From assembly GCF_032854445.1 (NCBI RefSeq), contig NC_088302.1, positions 51,056,046 to 51,120,045 of the forward strand: a DNA stretch of 64,000 nucleotides, read 5' to 3'. The notes below the pieces were generated by a model. That model saw only the letters and a list, made by a program, of their open reading frames with translations. It ran no database searches and was not told where the DNA came from. The translations under genes and the position numbers were made by a program. This document shows positions 1-12,600 of the stretch, piece by piece. The stretch is from Liolophura sinensis (taxonomy: Eukaryota > Mollusca > Polyplacophora > Chitonida > Chitonidae). The first letter of the stretch is position 1; every line of letters begins with the position of its first letter.

Positions 1-3000
1 GAGCGGCTAGCTTCGTTTAAGAGGAAGACACGGATTGCGATCAGCGGAAGGCTGTTGTCAGTATAGCAGATGACGAGGAAACCAAGCATTGAGAAATATC
101 ATCACAATAACCTCTTATTTCATACCTCCATCAAAGTGAAAAGCGCTGCAAAGAACAGTAGAGTAGCCCATTCCACTCGATGAAGAATACTCTCCATGTC
201 AGAGATGTCGGCCAGAACCAGGAGTAAGGTGGCCCCCATGATGGCGATCCAGCCTACACATCAAAATAGTCAAGCATTCATTTAAACCGTACGTAAAAAA
301 TTGATCAAATTCATTATTTGTATACGAGCAAGTGCTTTTGAGCAGATGAATACATCAAACTATGTCGAAATCATGCACTGATCTCCGCTATCATCTTATT
401 CTCACTACGAACACAATGAAATGAGCCCATGTTTTCACTTCTCTCAATACATACTTGATATAGCCATTGTTCTCAACTACTTTCACAGCGATATTTTTTT
501 CCTCAGCATGACATTTTTTTATGTTTATGCTCATTTATTCGATCGTTCTCTTAACCAGATGGCTTAGAACTATCTTTTTCCTTATCATTCAGGACATATA
601 TTGGTACACATTGACAAAACGTACGACAAAGACAATGAGAAACTAACGCCGTAGGAAAAAGTGATGTTCAAAATCTCTATGTACGTATCCAGATATTTAA
701 CAGCTCACCACATAGTACTGGCGATTTCACATATAATGTTTATCCATGGGCCGATTCTACAAAATCATTTCTGAATTAAGGCAAAATGTGAAATACAATC
801 TTAAAGTTTATTACTAGGCTTTAGAAATTAAAATTTCAACCTCCACTACCAAAAACTAAGCATGGTAAGAAGTGTTTAAATTCTGACATAAAATCAGAAA
901 TGACTTTGTGAAGTCGGCCCCAGAAGACTAAATTAAACATGTGTCATATAGCCTGGCTATACATGATGATGAGCTATGTTGTATACATGTCGAATAATTT
1001 GGCATGAGAACTGCGTATGCTTCAGTTCTGCCCTGGCCTGTGGAGGCTGGATGAGGACATCTTGCCCCGCGGGCCGCGGCACGCGGATGATACCATTCGG
1101 GCGCGATTTGTACCGTCCTCGTGCCGCACGCCGCGACCCGCTGGCCGAGATGTCCTCATCCTGTTTCCAAACTGATCCTTATATAGGTGAAGGAAGGTGC
1201 AATGTTAGATGTTGCGGAGTAAATCAGGAAAAGAACCATGGGGTTATGTAGTTGGAGTGGTCAACTGAACAACCAGATATAGCTTTAAAACAAATGTAAC
1301 ATATGGTTATCGTTTTTCGGTGCGAATTATATTGGCTTTGTTGGATTGCATCCATTACAGGCGGTGTCGTTTGAAGACGGTCACGACAAGGAATCAGTTA
1401 TGGTACATTGGCTCTTTTGGAATGCAGCCATAAAAGACGGTGTCGTTTGAAGAAGGAATCAATTATGATTTTTGGGGTTGGGTCATGTTCGGTAATAGGG
1501 AATATTGAAGAAGTGAAGATATGGGGAAAAAAACCAGAGATATCCTACCCAAACCAACATACATGCTTTCTATGAATGAGTGAAGAAAGAAAGCCAAAAT
1601 GACGAGGACTATAACAACGCCAGATTTCCCCAGAAGGACATAATCCGTGATACGGCACTGAAACGAAACAACAAATTTGTTGCTGCAGAAAAGATTAATC
1701 ATATTTTTCATAATTAAACTTGTTATATTCACTTTTGGTCCAGTGAAAAAAATACTATGTGATTGTCTTCTAGGGAGCAACATTATTTTACACGTAGTGA
1801 ATTTTCTCAAATATACCGCTGGCTACCCACTGGCTATCCTGTTTGCACCCACATTGTATTACCTTTTTCTCCAAATCTTCGACACTCGCTTCAAAATCTT
1901 TTGTTTCTCGTGCTCTGTTAACAAGAAATAAACACCTTTTAGACACGCTAACGGATACCGTAGTGGAGCTAGGGTTAAAGAGTAATCAAAGCTTATATCT
2001 CGCAATTAAATGCTGATACTGAAAGAAAGATTACGTGTTCCGTTTTACTCCATTAACATTGTCATATAATTTGACTACAACTTTGTCCCAACCCCCTTAA
2101 ATAATACCCAGTGTTGTATCACCAAAAATATGGAGAAGGTTGTTGAATTCTTGTAAAGGGCATTCGGTGTTCTTCATAAGACGTTATCACTCCCACTGAC
2201 AACCACATATATGTACGTTGGTTTTACTACGGACGCCAATCCAACATCCCCTCCTTAACAGTCATCACACTTGTGTATGTGAGTGTAGACGTCCTGATGT
2301 AGGCCAAGATTACGGGAGCCCCATTAAACAAAGATTTCGTACACGGACTGCACCTACCATTTCAACACAGGTTAAAGACATCTTAAGTCTTGACGATTAC
2401 GACGAACTTATCTTACGATAACTTTGTGGAGCCTGTTTCGGAGCGCCAAAATCGCTTTGGGGCGCCTAGGAACTGGGGTATGTGGCACATAGTCGCGCTT
2501 GACCATATTTTGTTCAGTATGCGACATTAGTTGTAGACATTTCTCTTAGACTTACTTGCGCTTGTATATTTGGTTCCTCATTAGAGTCTCCAGTGTGGCC
2601 ACCTTTTGAAGCAGCAATGCCCGGACCATGCTCTCCTCTCGTGATGCCACAACTATATGATGAGCCGCTCGGCGCCATTGCGCTATCTCCTGCTGCAATT
2701 CTACAAGTCAATGGCAAAACAACACCTAAGCGCTTGGATTCTGATGCTACCACTGAATGCAAATTCCTCCAATTGCACCAGTGTTTCCAACATTTGTAGC
2801 GATCGACAGAATTTACAGCTTTTAAGTACCGGTACATACATGTAGTAGCAACATAAGACATAACCATCATATTGGACGCACAAAGCTGTATGGTTTAGTT
2901 GCAATATTTAAGCAAAGACTTGTCAGATATGTGGTGCCTGACATGGATTTTTCAATTGGATTTGCACTGTTTCCTTCACCAATAAACCTGATCGAGGCCA

Positions 3001-6000
3001 TTGCAGTGAAAATCATGAAGCCAAAACCACGCATTTTAACGATTATGGTCAACCGTTAATTCTCACTTCAGCATATATCCACATCTTAGAGACCGTCCAA
3101 CATTGAATATATCATCAGGTTCCCTTTAACTCTTCTCAGCTCATATCCACATAGTCAAGCAATGATAAGCTTTTCTAGATTTTAATCCATTGTTCTGATC
3201 TCATACCCAGTGTATTAGATAGTCAAGCAATACAAGTATTCTGGATTTTCATCAACTGTTCTGACTCCCCTCCAAGTTCGGTAGCCATTAAAAGAACAGA
3301 CGACACTATACCAGATATACAAATGCATCGATAAGGTATCATGAAATTTAAAAAGCATACCTTTTAGTTTTGTGATGTTGCACAACAAGATGGTTTATTT
3401 TTCTCAACAATGTATCGACATTCAAAGTAAGCAAAATTGTGCTTATTGAGAAAATAGAAAGCGCCGCAATGTTATCAATATTAACCAATCGTGCACAAGT
3501 TAATTCTAAAAATCCGTGGACGCAGCTGTTTCCGCGTACGTCAGCCCCCCTTATTGAAACATGATTTATAGCCTTACGGTGAATAGCAGACACAAATATC
3601 TCCAGCCGTTTAGCACTAATTTGAATCCCTCTTCCGAAGTAACTCATTATATTGCTGTCTTTTTGCTTAAAGCAATGATAAGCTACTGGGGCTTGTCACC
3701 CCCTATTCTCACCTCTGAGTTCGGGAGGGTCCTGATTCTGTAGAAGCTTCACGTTTCGGTAAAACACCCGTAACAGTCCATACCCTGCTATACTAATGAA
3801 CACGATTCCCACCACCATGTGCTCGGTGAAAGAGGAAAAATTGATCCCCTGTATAACAGAGGAAATATTACAATTTTCAGTGCTACTAAACATGCTGCCA
3901 TTCGCATTATTTTAATTTCTCCAGTGACTTGAGGTAAACTTGAAACAAAGCGATGGGTTCGAATATCCTTGAAAAATACTGGTGCACACCTAATAAGAGC
4001 TTGGGAAAGACTGGGCAAAAAGGTGGGATTAATCCACCAGAAGGATTATACATCCGAAACTCAAACTTGGCATACAATTGGGATAATCTGAAGTATTCTT
4101 TCAAGAATGGTCGGAGCACTGTGACAGTAACATCCTACCACCCATTTCAGTGGATAGTTAAATGAGCTCTGCCCAGATATATTCACGGTAGATATCCTTG
4201 TCACGAAAGGTCTGTGTCACGTACTAAAGTCGATGCTGAGTGAACGCAAGCATTTCAAATCGTAGATAACAGAAATATTTATCCAAACACTATTGTACGT
4301 GACAAAATATATCTCCCACAGAACCGAATTGGTCTATGGCATACTCTGTATAGAATACTAGTACCTTTTCGGCGAGTTCCTGGTTAGAGACGATGATAAC
4401 GTTAGGCGGGTCCCCGATGGCTGTGGCAGTACCCCCAATGTTAGAGAACAACACCTCAGCGATTAGAATCTTCCGCGGGTCTAGATCCAAAACCTGGCAA
4501 AGACTGGATGAAAGTCAACAAAACATACCGTTATCAGCACCATTAAAGTAAGAAAAAACACTCAAAACATGTCCACGTAATACTTTTTTACGACAAACAT
4601 ACAGAATACGATACATCAATTAGACAATCCTGCATAACATGGCAGTTCTTTGTTAATATTTTTCCTACATTTATATAGTGTCAAGGAAATATTTTCTTCA
4701 TTGACACATTCCCACGAAATTTCTGAAATATGGCCGAAGTATAAATTAGAATGACATTTTCTTCACATCTTGAAATGCCTTGCATGTTGGGATATATTGT
4801 ACAGATATAGGGGTGAGCAGCAAGATTGTGGTGATGTTGTTAAGAAAGACGGAAACTTACCGTGTAGAGATATAGGTGTGAGGAGCAGGATTGTGGTAAA
4901 CTTGTCCAGGAAGGTGGAGACTTATGGTAAAGTGACACGGGTGTGAAAGCAGGACTGTTGTTGCGTTGTTCAAGAAGACGGAGACTTACCGTATAGTGAC
5001 GGATGTTAGCAGAAGAATTGCGGTGACGTTGTTGTCAAGGAAGACGTATATCGTATAGTATATATACATATATATAGTATCACTATACTATCGTATAGTG
5101 ATGGGTGTAAGCAACAGGATTGTGGTCACGTTGTCCAGACAGGTGGAGACTTACCGTATAGTGACGGGTGTGAGCAGAAGGATTGTGGTCACGTTGTCAA
5201 GGCAAAAGGAGCTTTACCGTATAGTGACGGTAGTGAGCATAAAAATTGTGATGACGTTGTTGTCCAGGAAGACAGAGACTTATCGTATAGTGATGCGTGT
5301 GACTAACAGGATTGCGGTGACGTTGTCCAGGAAGACAGAGACTTACCTATAGTGACGGGTGTGAGCAACAGGATTGTGGTGACGTTGTCCAGGAAGGTGG
5401 GGACTTACCGTATGGTAACGGGTGTGAGCAACAGGATTGCGGTGACGTTGTCCAGGAAGGTGGAGAACTTACCGTATGGTAACGGGTGTGAGCAACAGGA
5501 TTGTGGTGACGTTGTCCAGGAAGGCCGACACAACGCCGGCAAAAACACAGAGCAGGGTTATGAGCGGCCAGACTTTACCTTTTGCGATCTTATAGGCCTG
5601 AAAAACACCGCGAGAAATTTAATTAATACAACTGGGTTTGATCTAGATAAACGGTACATAAGTCTAACAAACAAGATGACTTTACTGATTTATTTCACAG
5701 CAGTCCCTAAAACTGGTATTTTCTCGTATATAGTATATCGAATACATGTATGTAATCTCAGTATAGCTGGCTAATTTACAATACCAGATTAGATGGTGGC
5801 TGAATGGACTATCCTATTTTAAACAAAAGCTGTCTCAGATCGTGGGCGTATGTATTCCTAGCTCAATCCATTGAGATGAAATCAACATTTGTGGAAAATA
5901 CTTTTTTTCATAGACATCTGCCTCATAATGGTTATAAATTAGAAGCCGCTTATGGAAGCAAAAGTGTTGAACGATTTTACATATTGAAAGTAAGCATTTT

Positions 6001-6584
6001 ATTTATTCACGTATAAGAATTCGAGTTATAAGTCGAAAATTAATAACTAATTTCCCATGTTTATAAATATTATGACACTCACGACCAGCGCACAGTAATC
6101 AAAGAAACCGGTTTCCGAGAAAATGGCGACAATGATCATCATGCCGAAGAGAAGAGCGAGAGTTTCCACGTCAAGCCAGCTCATGATCTCCTCCAGAGTT
6201 GGTCTCTGAGGGAAGAAAACGGGACAATCATGATTTCAGTGACGGTATTTATGTTCATTGTACAATGCTGTAATATCATCATGTATTGCTTAATAGCAAC
6301 ACTTTAGAGAATAAATGTTATTTCTCAACTTTCGATTGCGGGATACATGTGAGGCGGTGGCTCATGTGTGAGTCGATTAGTACGTGTCTCATTTGTACAC
6401 TTATTTACAGGATGGAAGACGGAGGAGCTCGTGTTAGGGAACATGGCTTTGCTCATTAAGGCCACCCAGTCGAGTGTACCTCATGTGAAGTCCTTGATGT
6501 GTTTCCTGCTGGGTATCGCCAGGTTCAGGCTTCGCCTTTGTTGGCACTCCGTGGAGGGTGGGGAAAACATGCGGGGGAAACTTG

Positions 6585-6650
<66 letters not shown>

Positions 6651-9600
6651 TGGAAATGTTTTCCCAAAATCTTTCATCAAATGTCCCAAATGTATCTATC
6701 AAGTCTTCCTCTTAGCCGACATCGTCAAGTGCTGATAAAAAGAGGAAGTTGGAGGTTTTGCCAGACCCTCTTGATAAGGATAACGGTCCGGCCATTTGGC
6801 CCGCTTTCATTGTTCTCTCAACGAGGTGTGAACAAAAGCCGACGTCGAAAATTCATCCTTTTGTCTTGAAGAGAGCTCTTCAGGGTGCAGCAGGAAATTT
6901 AAAAAACGTTAAAAAAAAGGAGATCCGGAGACATTCTCATTGAATGTTTCCAGAAACAACAATCAATAAATTAATTAACATTCAACAAAATTGCGGACAT
7001 ACTTGCTTTTACATCCCCTCACAATTCCCTGAAAAGGTGTCAGGGAATAATTCGTGATTTGGATCAGGCTATTACTGACCAAGATATATGCTCAGAATTG
7101 AAAACACAGGATGTTTCCAGAGTGAAATCCTTCACTACAAAGAAATCAGGTAACATCCTTAAATTCAATACATATCTTTTGACCTTCAATACTAAATCTC
7201 TTCCTTCTTACATCTACATTGGCCCGTGTAGGGTTAATGATGATTTATATATACCTTGCCCGACACGTTGTTTCACTTGCCAAAAATTTGGTCACGGCAA
7301 GGGCCAATGTAAAAATAAATTGGTTTGTTTCCGATGCTTTAGTGAAAGTCATGACGGTTTTGGACTGTAGCAGCACAGTACCAATCGCGGTGGAGACCAC
7401 ATGACCTCCTCCAGAACTATTCCCCTGGCCTTACACATGTTTCTTCTTGGCGTGCCAGAAGGCAGTGAGGGGCCTCCGTGGCTCAGTCGGTTAAAGCGCT
7501 AGCGCAGCGTAATGACCCATGAGTCTCTCACCAATGCGGTCGCTGTGAGTTCAAGTCCAGCTCATGCTGGCGGCCGTACGTGAGAAGGTCTGTCAGCAAC
7601 CTGCGGATGGTCGTGGGTTTCCCCCGGGCTGTGCCCGGTTTCCACCCACCATAATGCTGGCCGCCGTCGTATAAGTGAAATATTCTTGAGTACGGCGTAA
7701 AACATCAATAAAAAAAAAAAAAAAAGAAGGCAGTGACATGCAGTGTGACTCGCTTTCCTGCCTTATATTCTCGATGGAAACAGTTCCCCTGAGTATACAT
7801 ACATACGATGTTCCACATTGTTATAAGCATATTGTGGTTTTCGAGTTCTGGTTGTTTTTAACCCTAAACCCTCACCCTAAACACGTTCATCTGTTTTTGT
7901 TACAACTGAGTTCAGATCCACCGAGCAGCTTCAAGAAACATAAGACCATTCTCCCTGGGAATCAGTTGTTTCTGTTGTGAGGTCTTACCAGGATACGTCG
8001 TTTACGCAGATAAATTCTGTGTTGGAAGCTTTCTGACACTGAATTATATACCTTGCCTTTTCATGTGACATGACGACTCGGGGCCAGTCCGAACTGACCA
8101 TTGATCTTTTGTGTGTTTTATGCTACCAGTTCGTCCTGCATGCAATCGGACACGAATTACTCTAGGAGAGAAAGGTTTCTTACTGCCATATCCTCAGCTG
8201 ATGTGGCTTTACGACAGGGGGTTTGTGAGGTACCTGGTGAGGTGTGGTGGTTTCTTTCAGCCTTGACCGGTGCCTTTCATCCATAAACCTGTCTCCCATT
8301 GTATAATAGAAATATTGTTGAGTGCGAGGTAAAATTTCAGTCAGATACATGAATCAGTTCCTCGATACTTACCTCGTTTAATGAAGCTAGCACAGCCACT
8401 GTGGCCATAGATCCGAGGATAGCGGCAAGAGTTCGGTGTACAATCTAATAAGGCAAGAAACAAGTTATTTATTTATTTATTTTATCTTATCTTATCGCTG
8501 TTTTATGCCCTACTAAATAAGTCATTTAGTCCAAGTTTTTGAAAACATGACTAGAATTGCGATTTTGGGCGTCAAAGATATGTATTTTTAGGAATATCAA
8601 AACAATCATTAAAACTTTAAGCCAGGTGATAGTAAATTGCTATATCTTTCTCAATTCTATTTGGTTAACGGTTCTTTGTATCTTGTCACAGAAGTTGCGA
8701 TCCTGTAAGAATTACAGTATAGTTAAGGGTTTTTTGTGGTGATGGTCCACAGTGATGAACGCTTCTGTATGGAATAACTTTTGTGAGTGGAACCGTTTTT
8801 TACTTACTTTCTTAACAAGAACTGTTATGTCTAACCTCTCACCTCGAAGATAATCAAAAAGTAGACACATGCCAGTATAATGGCGGCTAGAACGACTTGT
8901 TCGTGAACGAGAGAGTTTAGCGGGTGATAGCTAAAGACAATCGGGATGGACTCCTCCCAGTCTGTGCTGAAGAAAATCTGATAGCTACCACTGCAACATG
9001 TATCAAAATTTAACATTATGTAACAGTTAGCAGTGAAATTTTGCGACATAACTGCCAATTTCTAAAGAAACAATAGCACTGCAGCAACCAAAATGACAAC
9101 ACGATACTGTACTATATAATTAAAACGTACAGCATAGGGAGATAAACCAGAGCAGCGACGACAGTGTGATAGTTGGCACATGGTCACACGTTACCGGTGA
9201 AATACGGCCTCTTGTCAGTTTACCTCAGTCAGGGTGTTATTCTAACTGTTCATGTAAATGCATAAATAGTAACAAATTACACGCCCCCTAGCACCATGGC
9301 TTAGGCAGAATTAAGTAAACAAATATGCAGTGACGTTCATTGCAATTTATTAGACGTCACTGGTGTAGAATCACTCAAAAGGCTGTGTTGTCATCACATT
9401 TAACTATGACATTTTAACAACTATGCAGCCATGAAATAGTTATACTCTATTTAAACAGTACAACATTTACTCTGAAAGTTAGATAATATAACAGCCAGGT
9501 ACAGCCAAAGACAATGCTAAAACAATGCAGCTATCCCTTTCAAGTTGGGCAAGGTATGATAAAACTGAAGCATTGCAATCATGATGGTAAAAGAGAACAA

Positions 9601-12600
9601 TTCCCAACGAATGACGAAATAGCAGCATTGTAATCAAAAACAATGGTAAAACAATACAGTTATGATTTCCAATATATGACAAAAACTGAAGCACTCTGAT
9701 CATAAGCAGTGGTAAAGCAATGCCACCACCACTCCCAACGTGTTCAGAAATATTAACCAATTCTAATCTAGTAAATAAACAATGGTAAAAGAGTTAAACT
9801 GTCTCTTCCACCCGTATGATTACAAATGCTTTGATGAATGCTTCCATCATGCATATTATTACATAATCAAATTCCTAAATGTTAAAACAGTTATAATATG
9901 ACAAAAACAGTAAATAATTACATCTTAATTCAAATTGACCGCATTATAAAGATCTATACTGTGGGTACACCCACACATCATTGGGTTTACGGCAAACTCG
10001 ATGTTTATATGTTGTTACAAGTGCAATTTGGTGAACCGTTGCTAATCTTTCAGCCTAGGGCTTTGTACACGGGTTTTATTACATAATACTGCATTTTATC
10101 CTGATAATCGATTGTCATGAGTCTTACCCATGTGTAGATAAACAGCAAGAAAATTCGTGTTTGAAGGCCTTCTGATTACCAGTCCTCAGTGCATTTTCGT
10201 CCAAATATAGATCCCATGGCTAAAATGAAACCAATATAAAACTAATCATATTCTATGATATATTTATCAGTCTATGAACTCACATGCTCATGAATGCATA
10301 CTTCCAACAGCCTATTTGTCCATCACCAAAGCTCCATTCTTCAAAAAACCTGTTTCATTTCAGCGTCTGGTCATTATGATACATGCCGATGAACACAAGT
10401 ATTCATCAACGTATCTGTCCATTAATGTACGTGTCGATCAATGTACTGGATCACCAAAATCTCTGTTCAACTATACAGTTGAATGTACAGTTGAATGTTC
10501 AAATCAACAAATCTTCTTATTTAAAAATGTATCTGTTAATTACATCATTTGTCCCTAGATGATACAGCCCGTGATTTTATTTTTTAATTCGTGTATTAAA
10601 GCACTTCTTCATCAATGCACCTGTACACAGTTTACCTCTGAGGTGTTGATGGTAATTGTCAGTTTCGGCATGGTTTTCCGCATGGTAGAGTTGATGGCAT
10701 CTGCGTCTAAGACTGGGGCATGAATCAGAAACTCGATGGTAGTCTCCTCCTTGTGTAACATGTCTAACGCTGAAAACATACAGCAACATTGAGGGTGTGT
10801 TCTAGTGATGATTATACAATAGCTCAAATCTTTTTTTAACGCAATAACTAGAGAATAATGACTTATTTGGTTTAATTTAAAACTAAATGGTTTTAATATG
10901 GAGTTAAGCAAAAATAAAATAGGTAACATAAATATTTTCTGTGGGCTACATATTGAATCACGCTTTATTAAACACTTTGATTAATTGACTGATAAAAGAC
11001 AAACTGTTAATGTCAGGTGAATTTTCTCTTACCATGAGGCTCTTTCATAGACACACAAATCTGATATTGCTCAAGGCTGAGTTCCGGGTTAATCATAATC
11101 ACAATCTGTTCGCCAAAACATAGAACAAAAAAATGTGGCTGATCACATTCTTACTCAAACATAAAGAAACAATGGATACCAGATAAGAAACAATGGATAA
11201 CAGATAAGAAACAATGGATAACAGCTAAGAAACAATGGATACCAGATAAAAATTTGTTTCGTCGATCATACATGAAAAATTACATATGTTACATATTTCA
11301 AAATAAATACAACCAACTAAAATGGGTCAGCTAAACCAGTATTTGTCATTGAACAATAATACAGAATATATGGAGGTAAACTAGGCGAAATTAAATCAAA
11401 ATCCGTTACGATATAATACAGAAAACCTCTAGCTGAAATGTGTCAAACCAAATCAGAATCTGTCACCAATTTAATAAATACAGAAAATCTCCAGCTACTG
11501 TGAGTTAAATTAAATCAGAATCTGGTGGTCAGTAATGTATATTAAACTCTAGTTAAAATGAAGCAATGTGAGTCATTCAAATCATTTTAACGTCAGAAAA
11601 TGTTTAGATATTAAGATGCTTTCAGGTGACTCATGTCTGCAAAAGATATACGAGCCGTGAACAAGGACGGCATTTACATGCATGAACTCCATCAATCACA
11701 GATACAAGCTAATATCTTAACAGAATACCACTGACCACTGACGATAAATGCAAGTGCAACAAAGACTACCACAAGGCCAACATGCGATTTACTCTCGCTG
11801 GGCACGCACGTGCGCAGAATATGGTGTTGATGATAAGGTAGGAGTGGACTTACAAAGGCTGTAGAGGCCAGACCAAGAAGGGTCACCATTTTGATCTTCT
11901 TAAAAATGCTGATACCTATGCCACGCCTGTTAGGCAGGTTATCGTTGAAATCTTCCTCTGCTGTCTTACTGTCCACAGACGGTTGCCTGAGATAACGGAA
12001 GTGAAAGTGGTCTGAAAGCTCTATTCTCTGAACACACATGTGGAAATAGAATTTGAATGCTTTTCAAGACCTTTTGGTCACTAAGAATATTCCCAAAATT
12101 CAATTTTAACTTTTGTGATACATAACAATACAAAATTGAAATTATAATGCAGTTTGTGATATTTCACTCCACCCATGAAACTGACCGCTGTCGTACAAAT
12201 GAAAAATCTTGATTAAAACAACAATCCAATATGAATAAATAAATTAAATTATTTTCCTTTCGCGGCAAAGTATTTACATCGGGATCACGAAGCAATCTTA
12301 GACTTAAATCAAAATTTCAAATCACTTTAAAATTGTTATTTCTCACATAAGAAGGGCAAAATATTGCTTGACTGAATAAATTCTGGGTAAGTTATTGTAC
12401 AAAAAATTTCGGCTAAAATAACGGAAAGGAGGATATCAAATTTAATGATCTAAGATCACTTCGTGATCCAGGGGCCAGGTATATCCAGAGTAGCAGTTTA
12501 CATTGAGAAACAAATTTCGTAATGCCATGAAACTGGGACTACGATAAAACATTGTATCTATTATACGTTCGAATGTCGCTGCTGTCATTTTGAACCACAG

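Noticed and set aside
1-96. Next OCA2-like exon across bases 1-96
   Set aside because: No frame matched the expected sequence and no acceptor suits it; only the last ~10 bases may begin the next exon, after a pyrimidine-rich CTTCCTCTT tract.
976-1251. Plus-strand 91-codon open frame over the GC-rich hairpin
   Set aside because: No homology recognised, and its GC-rich part is explained by the inverted repeat.
2218-2421. Plus-strand 67-codon open frame
   Set aside because: No recognisable domain; it lies in an OCA2 intron opposite to the gene.
3348-3647. Minus-strand 99-codon frame between OCA2 exons, with a GTAAGG donor near 3578
   Set aside because: The exon at 2700-2556 fits the expected sequence and phase directly after 3713, leaving no room for this one.
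5098-5774. Plus-strand open frames of 84 and 140 codons in the OCA2 intron
   Set aside because: They are antisense to the repeated exon copies; the minus-strand reading matches a known transporter segment.
7858-7885. Telomere-like CCCTAAACCCTCACCCTAAA
   Set aside because: Only two or three irregular units inside an intron; not the expected metazoan TTAGGG array.
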